A stretch of 64,000 nucleotides of DNA from Clostridium_T sp040217795 (GCA_040217795.1 JBEHWK010000006.1:1-64000); one strand, 5' to 3'. Shown: positions 17,947 to 27,357, numbered from the stretch's first letter. Notes: a model not told the origin generated them from the letters alone. Translations and numbers: made by a program.

Positions 17947-19233
17947 CTACATCAGGTATTCAAATTCGAAGTCGTTAAGTTTCACGTAATCTCCGTCCTG
18001 AATTCCCATTTCTCTTAGTTCAGCCATAATTCCCTTGTTGTTAAGAACCTTATGGAAGTATCTTAACGAGTCATAATCATTGACATTAACAGCAGACAGA
18101 AGTCTGTCTACGAAAGTTCCTTCCACTACATAAACCTTTCCGTCTTCGCCTTCTTCAACTCTTATTGTATATGTGAATTTCTTGTCTTCTGGTACAAATC
18201 TCTCTTCTTCCGCTATCTCTAAATCCTTTATTGGAATTTCTTTAAGTATTCTTGCAGCTTCCTTAATTACTTCTTCAACCCCTGAATTTGTAGCTGCAGA
18301 CATTTTGAAGACTTTGTCATAACCCATCTCATTAATTTTCTTCTTGAAGTTTTCATATACTTCTTCATCAAAAAGCATATCAGCTTTATTTGCCACAACT
18401 ATCTGCGGTCTGTCCCATAGCTTAACGGAATATTTCTTTAGTTCCTCATTGATTTTTAAGAAATCTTCAACAGGATCTCTTCCTTCTATTCCGGAGATAT
18501 CCACTATGTGTATCAAAAGTCTTGTTCTTTCAATGTGTCTCAGAAACTGTATTCCAAGACCCACACCTTCAGCTGCTCCTTCAATAATTCCAGGGATATC
18601 TGCCATAACAAAAGGTTCAATTCCAGGAACGCTTACAACACCTAAGTTAGGTTTTAAAGTTGTAAAGTGGTAGTTTGCTATTTTAGGTCTTGCCTTTGAT
18701 ACCACTGAAAGAAGTGTTGATTTTCCTACGTTAGGAAAACCTAATAAACCTACATCCGCAAGAAGCTTAAGTTCAAGTGTAACCCATCTTTCTTCTCCCG
18801 GCATTCCAGGTTCTGCAAAGTTTGGCGCCTGTCTTGTAGGTGTGCAGAATTTTGCATTTCCTTTTCCGCCTTTTCCGCCCTTGCATACTTTGTATGTATC
18901 TCCCCCATGGGATAAATCTGCCATTATCTTATTTGTTTCCACATCCCTTATGATTGTTCCCATAGGTACATGGATTATGTAATCTTCTCCATCTTTTCCG
19001 TAGCACTTTGAGCCTGAACCATTAACTCCTTTTTCTGCTAAGAACTTCTTCTTGTATTTAAAGTCCAGAAGTGTGGTCATATTGGTATCAGCAACGAAAA
19101 TTACGTCTCCGCCGTCTCCTCCATCTCCTCCGTCAGGACCTCCTAGCGGAACATATTTTTCTCTTCTGAAGGATACGGAACCATCTCCGCCATCTCCTGA
19201 TTTTACGAATATCTTGGCTGTATCTATAAACAT
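17947..19233 (-). CDS. obgE: Obg-family GTPase
   Basis: Ribosome-associated GTPase needed for 50S maturation and, in Bacillus, for stress and sporulation control. An N-terminal glycine-rich Obg fold (residues 1-158, many GGxGG runs), a G domain with GFPNVGKST, DIPG and NKAD, and a C-terminal OCT domain (about 350-428) are all present. The start at 19233 is preferred over an ATG 9 nt upstream, which overlaps the AAGGTGA ribosome binding site. Length 428 matches Firmicutes. It is separated from rpmA by a terminator and a 200-bp gap. Confidence 0.96.
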   Translation of the reverse strand: MFIDTAKIFVKSGDGGDGSVSFRREKYVPLGGPDGGDGGDGGDVIFVADTNMTTLLDFKYKKKFLAEKGVNGSGSKCYGKDGEDYIIHVPMGTIIRDVETNKIMADLSHGGDTYKVCKGGKGGKGNAKFCTPTRQAPNFAEPGMPGEERWVTLELKLLADVGLLGFPNVGKSTLLSVVSKARPKIANYHFTTLKPNLGVVSVPGIEPFVMADIPGIIEGAAEGVGLGIQFLRHIERTRLLIHIVDISGIEGRDPVEDFLKINEELKKYSVKLWDRPQIVVANKADMLFDEEVYENFKKKINEMGYDKVFKMSAATNSGVEEVIKEAARILKEIPIKDLEIAEEERFVPEDKKFTYTIRVEEGEDGKVYVVEGTFVDRLLSAVNVNDYDSLRYFHKVLNNKGIMAELREMGIQDGDYVKLNDFEFEYLM

Positions 19234-19337
19234 ATACATCACCTTACCTTATATGGATTTTTATTATTTTTCATTTAGACTTATTTAATCACTTAAATAT
19301 TACATCAGCAAAATAAATTTTGCAATGCTTCAATATT

Positions 19338-19410
19338 AATTAGGAATGAAGATTTACGAATTAAAAATCAATACTTTTTATATAAATCTGTGGCTCTGTA
19401 ATTCCTAATT
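19338..19410. repeat. Small MITE-like inverted repeat between obgE and rpmA
   Basis: AATTAGGAAT near 19338 and ATTCCTAATT near 19400 are inverted copies about 60 bp apart, and the right end is followed by further AATTC-type repeats (TCCTAACCCTTAATTCTTAA). The insert is AT-rich and noncoding. Small palindromic insertions look like this, but one copy in one window is weak proof. Confidence 0.35.
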
Positions 19411-19434
19411 CCTAACCCTTAATTCTTAACTAAT

Positions 19435-19460
19435 AAAGCACCCTTGTACCAGGGTGCTTT
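19435..19460 (-). terminator. Terminator after rpmA
   Basis: AAAGCACCC pairs with GGGTGCTTT around an 8-nt loop, 10 bp past the rpmA stop. T-rich sequence follows on the minus strand. Confidence 0.85.
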
Positions 19461-19469
19461 ATATAAAGA

Positions 19470-19769
19470 CTATTCAGCTATTTCTTCTACATCAACTGGG
19501 TAAACAGAAGCTTTCTTCTTATCCTTACCCATTCTTTCGAACTTAACAACTCCATCAACTTTAGCGAAAAGAGTGTCATCCTTACCCTTTCCAACGTTAG
19601 TTCCTGGGTGGATTTTAGTTCCTCTTTGTCTTACAATGATATTACCTGCTAAAACGAATTCGCCGTCAGCAGACTTAACTCCTAATCTCTTTGATTCAGA
19701 GTCTCTACCGTTCTTAGAGCTACCTACCCCTTTTTTGTGAGCGAACAATTGAAGGTTCATTATTAACAT
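19470..19769 (-). CDS. rpmA: 50S ribosomal protein L27 with a cleavable N-terminus
   Basis: Ribosomal protein of the peptidyl-transferase region, 99 residues. The N-terminus MLIMNLQLFAHKKG contains the Firmicute cleavage motif (NLQLF | AHKKG): residues before AHKKG must be removed by the Prp protease to expose the functional N-terminus. The first ATG is kept because GGAGGTG lies 8 nt upstream. The gene for Prp is immediately upstream, in the order L21-Prp-L27. Confidence 0.97.
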   Translation of the reverse strand: MLIMNLQLFAHKKGVGSSKNGRDSESKRLGVKSADGEFVLAGNIIVRQRGTKIHPGTNVGKGKDDTLFAKVDGVVKFERMGKDKKKASVYPVDVEEIAE

Positions 19770-19773
19770 GGTG

Positions 19774-20145
19774 TTACACCTCCTCTTTTAAAAGACATAT
19801 ATATTTATCACGTTTGTTTTTCCCAAAACTTTGCTCTAAGGATATCATAATACTATCGATGCTCAGTTCGAAAGTCTTCAAAAGAACCTGCGCCTTTTCA
19901 AGCTCATCTTCATCCAAATCTTTCAAGTCTAAGCTTATGTATCCTTCATAGATCTCGTAACTGCAATTTATATTAAGCACATTTTCCAAACCTATCAAAA
20001 GACTTTGGGAAAGCACTGACACCGAGTTGCATATCATATCGTAAGCTTCACCGGCTATTATAGCCTCAGCTTCCCTTAATGCATGGCCCTTTATGTCTAC
20101 CGCAATTATTTTATCATCAGTTTTTTTGATCTTTATCCTAATCAT
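19774..20145 (-). CDS. prp: Ribosomal-processing cysteine protease Prp
   Basis: YsxB/Prp cysteine protease that trims the N-terminus of L27 before ribosome assembly. The 123 residues carry the catalytic pair H21 (KGHA) and C39 (ICNSVS), then the SVLSQSLLIGLENVL helix of the family. In typical members the His-Cys distance is about 12 residues; here it is 18, so the active-site loop is longer. It lies between rplU (2 bp) and rpmA (4 bp), the standard position, and the L27 N-terminus still has the cleavage motif. Confidence 0.93.
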   Translation of the reverse strand: MIRIKIKKTDDKIIAVDIKGHALREAEAIIAGEAYDMICNSVSVLSQSLLIGLENVLNINCSYEIYEGYISLDLKDLDEDELEKAQVLLKTFELSIDSIMISLEQSFGKNKRDKYICLLKEEV

Positions 20146-20147
20146 AA

Positions 20148-20459
20148 TTAAGCTTCGATCTTTTGGATTTGAATCTTAGTGTAAGGTTGTCTGTGTCCAG
20201 CTTTTCTTCTATAGTCTTTCTTTGGTTTGTACTTGAAAACTATAACTTTCTTTGCTTTTCCTTGAGCTAATACTTTAGCTACAACCTTAGCTCCTTCAAC
20301 TACTGGTGTACCAACTTTTAATTCTCCATCCTTAGATACAACTAGAACTTCAGCGAACTCAACTGTTGATTCAACCTCAGCGTTAAGTTTTTCAACGAAA
20401 AGAACGTCTCCTTCCTTAACTCTGTACTGCTTTCCTCCTGTAGTTAATACTGCATACAT
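20148..20459 (-). CDS. rplU: 50S ribosomal protein L21
   Basis: Start set at 20459 (GAGGAGGTG 7 nt upstream), which gives the usual 103 residues beginning MYAVLTTGGKQYRV. The C-terminal KKDYRRKAGHRQPYTKIQI is the family signature that contacts 23S rRNA. First gene of the rplU-prp-rpmA operon, with a probable leader RNA upstream. Confidence 0.97.
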   Translation of the reverse strand: MYAVLTTGGKQYRVKEGDVLFVEKLNAEVESTVEFAEVLVVSKDGELKVGTPVVEGAKVVAKVLAQGKAKKVIVFKYKPKKDYRRKAGHRQPYTKIQIQKIEA

Positions 20460-20461
20460 AT

Positions 20462-20560
20462 AAAACACCTCCTCATTACGGTCTCGCCACTTAAGGTACA
20501 AAGATTTAACTTTGTTTTTCAAAAAACCTATTCTGTGCGGTTACTGTAATATTCTATCAC
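20462..20560 (-). ncRNA. Possible L21 leader RNA upstream of rplU
   Basis: The leader between rng and rplU has a hairpin (ACAAAG ... CTTTGT near 20500-20520) followed by GTGGCGAGACCG just before the ribosome binding site. An L21 leader is known in Firmicutes at this position. The match is judged by position and general shape only. Confidence 0.4.
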
Positions 20561-20588
20561 AAGAATAACATAATGTAAATAGAATTTA

Positions 20589-22013
20589 TTAATTAATCAA
20601 ATAATCCTGAATACTGTTAATCTGCTTTTTAAAAAGCAGAGGTTCCAGTTTGAAGTACTCTGTTTCTTCAACAAAATGAAGATATATTTTCTTGTCCAGG
20701 GCTTCAATATTTGTTAAAAATGAAAGAATATCTTCCCTTACATAACTTTCATACTGGCTGTTTATTTCAATATAGAAGTCTCTGATGGAATTTTCAGACT
20801 GATATCTTAGAATTTCATCCCTTATAAGCATTGAGATGTATGAAAGAGATAACCTGCTGCCTTTTCCTTTGCAAAGTTCACAGTCCTCCTCCATATATTC
20901 AAATATACTTTTTCCGCTTCTGGTTCTCGATATCTGCACCAGTCCCAATTCAGTAAAGGGATAGACCACAGTCCTTTTCTTATCTTTTTCCAATCCCTTA
21001 GACAAGATATCCAGTATTTCTTTTTTATCTTCATGACTTCTCATATCAATAAAGTCAACAAGGATAATCCCACCAAGGTTTCTCAATCTTATCTGCCTTG
21101 CAATTTCTGCAGCAGCTTCCTTATTTGTTTCCTCAGCTGTCTTGTCAATATTTCTTCCTTTTGTGTTTTTCCCTGAGTTGACATCTATTACATACATGGC
21201 TTCTGTCCTGTCAATAACGATCCATCCGCCGCAATTCAGCTGAACCTTCTTATGTCTGAGAGAAAGTATTTCCCTTTCAATATTATAGAAATCGAAAAGG
21301 CTTCTTTCTCCTTTATACAGATTTACTTTTACATCTTCTCCTATATTTATGTAATCAGATGCCACCTTGAAATCCTCTTCTGTATCAACATGGATTTCTC
21401 TGGTTTCCTTATTGATATTGTCCCTCAGGATCTTGTTCAGAAGAAGATTTTCTCCGAAGACTCTTTGGGGCTTTCTTAAGAACCTTCCTTTCCGGATCAC
21501 TTCAAGATACTCCCTATGCAGAATTTCCAGCTCATTTTTTATGTCTCCTATATCACCAAAAGCAGCATTTGTCCTTAATGTTATCAATACATCTTCCAGC
21601 GGAAGCACTGCATCCTTAAGCTCATTTCTCTTGTTTTCGTCAAAAATCCTCTTTGATACTGAAACCCCGTGGCCCTTAGAGGATAATACAACATATTTCC
21701 CGGGAATTGAAAAGTCGCATGTGACTTTGGGTCCCTTATCTCCAAGAGCTCCCTTTACCACTTCCACCAGGATTTCCTGTCCCTGCTTTATTGGGAAATT
21801 CGCATCCAAGGTCATGAAGGCATTTACAGGAAGTCCGATATCTACAAAGGCACTTTTTATACCAGGAACTATATTCTTCACAATCCCCAGATATATTTCT
21901 CCGGGAATGGCCTCATTTGTCTCTTCTTCGATGAGACAATCCACAAGCCTGCTATTTTCCTTAACTGCTATTCTCAGTATCTTTTCTCTTCTCTCTATAA
22001 ATATATCACGCAT
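20589..22013 (-). CDS. rng: Ribonuclease E/G family endoribonuclease
   Basis: Metal-dependent single-strand RNA endonuclease of rRNA processing and mRNA decay. The 474 residues have an S1 domain (about 35-125), the catalytic core with Asp motifs MYVIDVNSG and ILVDFIDMRS, and the zinc-link CELCKGKG near 370-380. No long C-terminal scaffold exists, so it resembles RNase G. ATG 22013 is used because AGAGGT is well spaced from it, unlike the TTG 6 nt upstream. It follows the DUF2344 gene by 14 bp, a frequent clostridial pairing. Confidence 0.93.
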   Translation of the reverse strand: MRDIFIERREKILRIAVKENSRLVDCLIEEETNEAIPGEIYLGIVKNIVPGIKSAFVDIGLPVNAFMTLDANFPIKQGQEILVEVVKGALGDKGPKVTCDFSIPGKYVVLSSKGHGVSVSKRIFDENKRNELKDAVLPLEDVLITLRTNAAFGDIGDIKNELEILHREYLEVIRKGRFLRKPQRVFGENLLLNKILRDNINKETREIHVDTEEDFKVASDYINIGEDVKVNLYKGERSLFDFYNIEREILSLRHKKVQLNCGGWIVIDRTEAMYVIDVNSGKNTKGRNIDKTAEETNKEAAAEIARQIRLRNLGGIILVDFIDMRSHEDKKEILDILSKGLEKDKKRTVVYPFTELGLVQISRTRSGKSIFEYMEEDCELCKGKGSRLSLSYISMLIRDEILRYQSENSIRDFYIEINSQYESYVREDILSFLTNIEALDKKIYLHFVEETEYFKLEPLLFKKQINSIQDYLIN

Positions 22014-22027
22014 AAGCAAATACCTCT

Positions 22028-22738
22028 TTACACCGTTTTATATAAAGGCAGCAGTTTTTCCTGCTTATGGGCATACATTTCTTCTCTGATCACATTAACA
22101 AAAGCTTCTTTATCTGTTCTTGATGTATTGTCTTTAATGAAATTTATCATAAACTCAGGGTTCAGATGCTCCTTGCTTCCGCAGCTTATTCTTGTGCTTA
22201 TTATAATATACTCATCCTTAACCCAGTATTTGATATCTTTGATCATGCTTCTTATATTAAGGGCTTTTTCTTCTCCCTTTTTATTTTTCTTTATAATGTT
22301 CCATTCCTTCAGCTCCAGAAGCTTATTAAGCTCTTCATTTACTTTTGAAGCATCAGCGCATCTTATTTTTATGGTATAAACGGCCTCTTCAACCATGGCC
22401 ATAGCCTGAGGTACCTTTTTCTGATTAGGGATATTTTCTATACCCCTTATTTCCAGAAACTCAATTCCAGGAAGGGATTTGCTGTTGAGTCTTCTCAGAA
22501 TCTCTTCAGGATTCTCAGGCTCTCTTAAAACAATGTCCATGTATTCTCCATTAGAACTGACTCCTACTGAAAGAGGCTGTGCAATGGACATAGCCATATG
22601 CGGATTAAACCCCTGTGAATAATTTATGTTAAGTTCGCTTCTCATTATGATTTTTTGCAGTGTTCTCATTAAATCCAAATGGGAAACAAACTTTATGTTT
22701 TGACCTTTGGTAAACTTAATTAAGTATCGCACCTTCAA
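22028..22738 (-). CDS. TIGR03936 / DUF2344 radical-SAM-linked protein
   Basis: About 236 residues beginning VRYLIKFTKGQNIKFVSHLDLMR, the family's distinctive start. INYSQGFNPHMAMSIAQPLSVGV follows, again a strong family signature. In many Firmicutes this domain is fused to or follows the TIGR03960 radical-SAM protein; here it overlaps the 3' end of that gene by 23 bp. The start (TTG 22738, or GTG 22732) lies after AAGGGGAG inside the upstream gene. Function unknown; the pair likely acts together, perhaps in RNA modification, given its ribosomal neighbours. Confidence 0.88.
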   Translation of the reverse strand: MKVRYLIKFTKGQNIKFVSHLDLMRTLQKIIMRSELNINYSQGFNPHMAMSIAQPLSVGVSSNGEYMDIVLREPENPEEILRRLNSKSLPGIEFLEIRGIENIPNQKKVPQAMAMVEEAVYTIKIRCADASKVNEELNKLLELKEWNIIKKNKKGEEKALNIRSMIKDIKYWVKDEYIIISTRISCGSKEHLNPEFMINFIKDNTSRTDKEAFVNVIREEMYAHKQEKLLPLYKTV

Positions 22739-24569
22739 AACACTCCCCTTCTTTAAAGTTTGCATTCACACCGCAGCCAGTGCATCCTTGCCTGCAGTTT
22801 TGAGTAAGCTGTGCACTTTTTGCTTTTTCATTTTCACGCACCAGATAATCCCTGTTCACTCCGATATCTATAAAATCCCAAGGAAGGATTTCATCGTAGC
22901 TTCTTTCCCTGTATACATAGAAATCTCCGTCTACGTTGCATTCATTAAGTGCTTCCTGCCAAATGTCAAAGCTGAAGTATTCAGACCAACCGTCAAACTT
23001 TGCGCCCTTTTCATATGCTTTTATCAGAACATCAGAAAGTCTTCTGTCTCCTCTTGCAAAAACAGCTTCCATATAAGATGTTTTCTGTTCGTGATAGCTG
23101 TAGGATATTGCTCTTGATTTAATTGAAGATTTTACTGCATTTATCTTATCATTAACATTTGAAATCTGCTCCATAGGTGCCCATTGGAATGGAGTGAATG
23201 GCTTAGGTACAAATATTGATGTACTCACTGTAACTCTCAACCCTCTGTTTCTTACATCCTTAGGAACTGCAAAATATTGTGCTGTTATTTTCTCTGCAAG
23301 CTCCCCTATCCCCCTTACGTCCTCTATTGTTTCATAAGGAAGACCTATCATGAAGTATAGTTTTAAAGAACTCCAGCCTGATTCAAAAGCAGACTTTGCA
23401 GCTTCCAATATTCTTTCTTCAGTCAATCCCTTGTTTATTACATCTCTCATTCTTTGAGAACCCGCTTCCGGTGCAAATGTAAGGCCTGTTTTCTTAACCT
23501 TCTGTATTTCCTTAAGAAGATCCACTGAAAAAGCATCAACTCTTATTGAAGGAAGTGCAACAGCAACATTTTTCTCTGAGTGCTCAGCCATAAGATCTTT
23601 AACCAATCCGAAAATATCTGAATAGTCGCAGGTACTTAAAGATGCCAGGGAAATTTCCTGATATCCTGTATTTTTAACCATTTCACGCGCCTGCTGAAGA
23701 AGGGTTTCCTTCTTCTTTTCTCTTACAGGTCTGTAAATCATTCCTGCCTGACAGAATCTGCAGCCATTTGTACATCCTCTGAAAACTTCAAGAACTATTC
23801 TGTCATGTACGATTTCTGTAAAGGGAACTATAATGTTAGTAGGGAAATCAACCTTATCATAGTTTGCTATGATTCTCTTCTGCACTCTTGCAGGAATATC
23901 CTCATACTTAGGCTTGAATTCCTTTATTGTTCCATCTTCATTGTAAGTAACATCATATAATGAAGGAACATATATACCTCTGATTTTTGATATCTCTCTT
24001 AAAAACTCCTTTTTCTTTCCTTTGCCTTTGTATTTTTTATATACTTCAAGAACGTCATTCATCATTTCTTCACCTTCTCCAAGTTCAAAGAAATCAACAA
24101 CGCCTGATAAAGGCTCTGGATTATATGCGCAGGGGCCTCCTGCCATAACTATAGGATCATCTTCTCCTCTTTCAGAAGCTCTTACCTTAATTCCTCCAAG
24201 GTTCAGCATGTTCAATATGTTTGTAAAACTCATTTCATACTGAAGAGTGAATCCCAATATGTCAAAATCCTTTAAAGGATCCTTTGTTTCAAGAGTATAT
24301 AAAGGAATATTCTGTTCCCTCATTTCCTTTTCCATATCAGGCCAGGGTGCAAATGCTCTTTCACAATATGTATCTTCTCTCTTATTAATGGTATGATAAA
24401 GAATCCTTGATCCCAGGTGAGCCATCCCTACCTCGTAAACATCAGGAAAACAAAATGCAAATCTTATGTCAACTTCATTTTTATCTTTAATAATCTGATT
24501 TAACTCGCCGCCAATGTATCTGGCAGGCTTTTCAACCTTGTATAAAATATCGTCAGTTATTCTGTTCAT
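22716..24569 (-). CDS. TIGR03960 B12-binding-like radical SAM protein
   Basis: A 617-residue radical SAM enzyme. The 4Fe-4S binding motif CTNGCRFC (three cysteines in C-x3-C-x2-C) lies near residue 265. An N-terminal cobalamin-binding-like region (DVYEVGMAHLGSRILYHTI) and the glycine-rich GGPCAYNPEPLSGVVDFFELGEGE motif precede it. The last 40 residues have a second cysteine set (CRQGCTGCGVN). Family function is not established. It starts the block TIGR03960-DUF2344-rng and overlaps DUF2344. AAGGAGG lies 11 nt before ATG 24569. Confidence 0.9.
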   Translation of the reverse strand: MNRITDDILYKVEKPARYIGGELNQIIKDKNEVDIRFAFCFPDVYEVGMAHLGSRILYHTINKREDTYCERAFAPWPDMEKEMREQNIPLYTLETKDPLKDFDILGFTLQYEMSFTNILNMLNLGGIKVRASERGEDDPIVMAGGPCAYNPEPLSGVVDFFELGEGEEMMNDVLEVYKKYKGKGKKKEFLREISKIRGIYVPSLYDVTYNEDGTIKEFKPKYEDIPARVQKRIIANYDKVDFPTNIIVPFTEIVHDRIVLEVFRGCTNGCRFCQAGMIYRPVREKKKETLLQQAREMVKNTGYQEISLASLSTCDYSDIFGLVKDLMAEHSEKNVAVALPSIRVDAFSVDLLKEIQKVKKTGLTFAPEAGSQRMRDVINKGLTEERILEAAKSAFESGWSSLKLYFMIGLPYETIEDVRGIGELAEKITAQYFAVPKDVRNRGLRVTVSTSIFVPKPFTPFQWAPMEQISNVNDKINAVKSSIKSRAISYSYHEQKTSYMEAVFARGDRRLSDVLIKAYEKGAKFDGWSEYFSFDIWQEALNECNVDGDFYVYRERSYDEILPWDFIDIGVNRDYLVRENEKAKSAQLTQNCRQGCTGCGVNANFKEGECFEGAILN

Positions 24570-24715
24570 CAATATTTTTTCCTCCTTCGGTTATCTATGT
24601 ACAAAGGTAATTTATCAATCGACTTTATTCTATCACAAGCCGATGCTATAAACTACCTTTAGTATTATCACTTAGTTTTAAATATAATGCAACAATTCTT
24701 TTTTGTGAGAACTCA

Positions 24716-25609
24716 TCAGCCTGTACTACTGCTGAAATTCTTTGCCTGAGATAAAAGCATTCCTCCTAACATGAGAAAACACCCCAGACATCCTCTCGAT
24801 CCTAAGCTCTCATTTAAAATAAATATCCCTGCTATCGCTGCAGAAACAGATTCCATACTGAGAATTATTGCCGCATGGGAAGGTTTTGAATGCTTTTGCC
24901 CTACAACCTGCAGGGTATATGCTATTCCTACTGAAAATATCCCTCCGAAAAGTATTGCCCCCATGGCTTTATTTAACCCATATAAAGTTATGTCTTCAAA
25001 TATTGCAGCAGCCATAATGCTGAGTATTGAACAAGTTATGAACTGAACAAAAGATAGTTTTAACGCATTCGCTTTCTTCGTAAAATAATCAATAGATAAT
25101 ATATGTACTGCCCAAAAAACTGCACCTGCAAGCTCAAGCAAATCCCCTGTGCCAACAGTAAACCTCTCAGTGACACTTATAAAGAACAAGCCTGTAACTG
25201 CTAAAATTCCTCCAATCCATGTACTTATGTGAATTTTATGTTTCAATATCACTCCAATCACAGGAACAAGCACAATATATAACCCTGTTATGAATGCAGC
25301 TTTTCCTGCTGAGGTATAAGCTATACCCACCTGCTGCAGTGATGCTGCAAAAAAAAGAGCACATCCAGCTGCAATTCCTCCCGGTAAAGCATTTATTAAA
25401 CTGCCGGATCTCTGAGTATTATTCGCTTGTTCTTTATTGAAATAAAGAATCAGAGGAATTAATGACAGGCCTCCCAATGCAAATCTCACTCCGTTAAAGG
25501 TAAAAGCACCTATATAATTTGCCCCGATCTTTTGGGCCACAAATGCAAATCCCCAGATTACTGCAGTTATCGAAAGAAATATATTTGATTTTAATTGTAG
25601 TTTATTCAT
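24716..25609 (-). CDS. EamA-family (DMT superfamily) transporter
   Basis: A 297-residue membrane protein with ten predicted helices arranged as two EamA repeats (about 10-140 and 155-290). AVIWGFAFVAQKIGANYIGAF is the usual EamA beginning, with a second-half match at GAVFWAVHILSIDYF. Such proteins export small metabolites or amino acids; the substrate cannot be read from sequence. It is divided from its neighbours by gaps of about 150 and 55 bp and may be its own unit inside the conserved block, where it is probably an insertion. Confidence 0.88.
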   Translation of the reverse strand: MNKLQLKSNIFLSITAVIWGFAFVAQKIGANYIGAFTFNGVRFALGGLSLIPLILYFNKEQANNTQRSGSLINALPGGIAAGCALFFAASLQQVGIAYTSAGKAAFITGLYIVLVPVIGVILKHKIHISTWIGGILAVTGLFFISVTERFTVGTGDLLELAGAVFWAVHILSIDYFTKKANALKLSFVQFITCSILSIMAAAIFEDITLYGLNKAMGAILFGGIFSVGIAYTLQVVGQKHSKPSHAAIILSMESVSAAIAGIFILNESLGSRGCLGCFLMLGGMLLSQAKNFSSSTG

Positions 25610-25663
25610 TATAAGATACCCCTTTTTGAATTTTCAAATATGTATTAAAGGAAGAAATTCAGT

Positions 25664-26506
25664 TCAGCTGAGTTTCCTCCTTTCAAAGTACTCTTCCAAA
25701 GAAATATTGCCATGTTTTTTTAAAGCCTCCAGGAGTTCATCTTCATTAATTACTCCTATCATTTTCATATCCTCATTCAGCACCAGGAATGAATTAAATT
25801 TATTTTTGTCCACCATAGTCAGTATATTTACAAGGCCCAGCTTAAAATATACTGAGACGGTTTTTGTCGATAGATATTTATTTCTTGTTAACCGTCCCCG
25901 TTTCCTTACCAGGTCCCCCATCAATATATACATTATCCTCTTTTTTTCTTTTAAAGCTGAATATAGCATCAATATTCCTATCATCAAAAGGTTAATATTG
26001 ATTTTATGTAATTTAAATATGCTATATATAAAAAGACCTGTAAACGCAGAGCCTGCAGCTATGCTGAAATACACAACTATCCTTCCTGACAGCCTGTATG
26101 ATATTCTCCTTGATAAAGCCATAGTGAATATCCTGCCTCCGTCTAAAGGATATGCCGGAAGCATATTAAATATAAAGAGCATGATGTTGATAATGGATAG
26201 CTCCGAAAAAACATAGCCATCATATACGTAAAATATAACAGATAATAACAGATTAATTGCAGGCCCGGATAAATATACTGCCAGTTGCTTTTTTTCAGTA
26301 AGCTCTTCCAGATCTTCTATTTCAACAAAAAATCCTAAGGGGTGGACAAACAACTTTTTCATATTTGCACCCAAAAGTATCGCTGCCAGGCCATGAGACA
26401 TTTCATGCAGGAATACAAAAATCAGAACTGTTATAAATTTAAAATGAATCCCTAAGGAAATAAGTATCAGTAATTCAAATCCAAGCATTAATCCCTTCCT
26501 ATTCAT
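25664..26506 (-). CDS. spoIVFB: M50 family intramembrane metalloprotease (SpoIVFB-like)
   Basis: Site-2-protease family enzyme. Of 280 residues, the zinc site is H34-E35-x-x-H38 (LHEMSHG) and the third ligand D122 is in NMLPAYPLDGGR, both within predicted membrane helices. The last ~70 residues are a CBS-like domain (VDKNKFNSFLVLNEDMKMIGVINEDELLEAL). The M50 plus CBS layout is that of SpoIVFB, which cleaves pro-sigma-K in the mother cell. The partner spoIVFA is directly upstream (20 bp). The pairing makes a sporulation role likely. Confidence 0.88.
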   Translation of the reverse strand: MNRKGLMLGFELLILISLGIHFKFITVLIFVFLHEMSHGLAAILLGANMKKLFVHPLGFFVEIEDLEELTEKKQLAVYLSGPAINLLLSVIFYVYDGYVFSELSIINIMLFIFNMLPAYPLDGGRIFTMALSRRISYRLSGRIVVYFSIAAGSAFTGLFIYSIFKLHKININLLMIGILMLYSALKEKKRIMYILMGDLVRKRGRLTRNKYLSTKTVSVYFKLGLVNILTMVDKNKFNSFLVLNEDMKMIGVINEDELLEALKKHGNISLEEYFERRKLS

Positions 26507-26526
26507 TATTTACTCCCTGAAAATTG

Positions 26527-27282
26527 CTAGATATTCATATATTCTTTAATGTCTCTGGCTTCCCCCATATACTTCAGCTGAAACAACAATGCAGTCTTTG
26601 CTCCGCTGCTGCCTATGTTTCCTATCATCTGTCCTTTAAAAACTACCTCTCCTTCTTTTACATCAATATTTTCGAGATTTCCATATACACTTTCAATTCC
26701 GTTTCCGCAATCAATCATTACATATCTGTTAAAGACTGCATCTTCCCCTGTTTCGGAAACTTTTCCATCCCCTATTGATATGACCTCAGTCCCTGAAGAT
26801 ACTTCTACGCAGTAAATTTTCTTACTATCATCCTTTAAAGAATATGTTCCCAGAACCGGTTTAACTAATGTTTCCTTCATCTTTTCCTTAAAAGTCTGTC
26901 CATTCATTATCTTTGATTTGACATAATCAGTTAAATCCTCACCCTTATGTTTAATTGAAGAAATATCTAAATATTTTATATCCCTTGCAGCCTGATTTAT
27001 GTCGTATCCGTTGTTCACAAAATATTTTCCGGAATTATATACAGCCATTGTTTCAGGTGTCCTGATATTTTTGCATATTAATGCTGTAAGAAGCAGCACC
27101 AGGGTCCCCCCCAATTCCTGTGTAATTCTTCTGAAAATAACATGATTTATACTTTTCTCTGAAACTTTTGTATTTCTCACCGTTGTCGGGTAATCTGAAA
27201 TTTTGCCTGTTAAGTGAGCATTCCTTTTTCTCTCCATGATTTTCCCGTAATAGCTTTTGTACTCAGAATCAAAATTACCCAC
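26527..27282 (-). CDS. spoIVFA: SpoIVFA-like M23/LytM-domain membrane protein
   Basis: The start is set at GTG 27282 (AGGGGTG 6 nt upstream) because the longer ORF has no binding site. The 251 residues have one membrane segment (GGTLVLLLTALIC, about 60-80), a linker, and a C-terminal LytM/M23-fold domain (about 165-245). The zinc ligands of M23 enzymes are not preserved (GDGKVSETG, GNGIESVYGNLENI), as in SpoIVFA, which serves as a scaffold and inhibitor of SpoIVFB rather than an enzyme. It is 20 bp ahead of spoIVFB, and the two form a unit. Confidence 0.85.
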   Translation of the reverse strand: MGNFDSEYKSYYGKIMERKRNAHLTGKISDYPTTVRNTKVSEKSINHVIFRRITQELGGTLVLLLTALICKNIRTPETMAVYNSGKYFVNNGYDINQAARDIKYLDISSIKHKGEDLTDYVKSKIMNGQTFKEKMKETLVKPVLGTYSLKDDSKKIYCVEVSSGTEVISIGDGKVSETGEDAVFNRYVMIDCGNGIESVYGNLENIDVKEGEVVFKGQMIGNIGSSGAKTALLFQLKYMGEARDIKEYMNI

Positions 27283-27357
27283 ATTTATCACCCCTGAATA
27301 TACTATTCCACTATAAATATATATTTTTATGAGGATAAACATAGAACATAAAAATAT

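Noticed and set aside
22028..24569. Frameshift splitting a fused TIGR03960-TIGR03936 protein
   Set aside because: Separate overlapping genes are the common form in clostridia, and the second gene has its own binding site.
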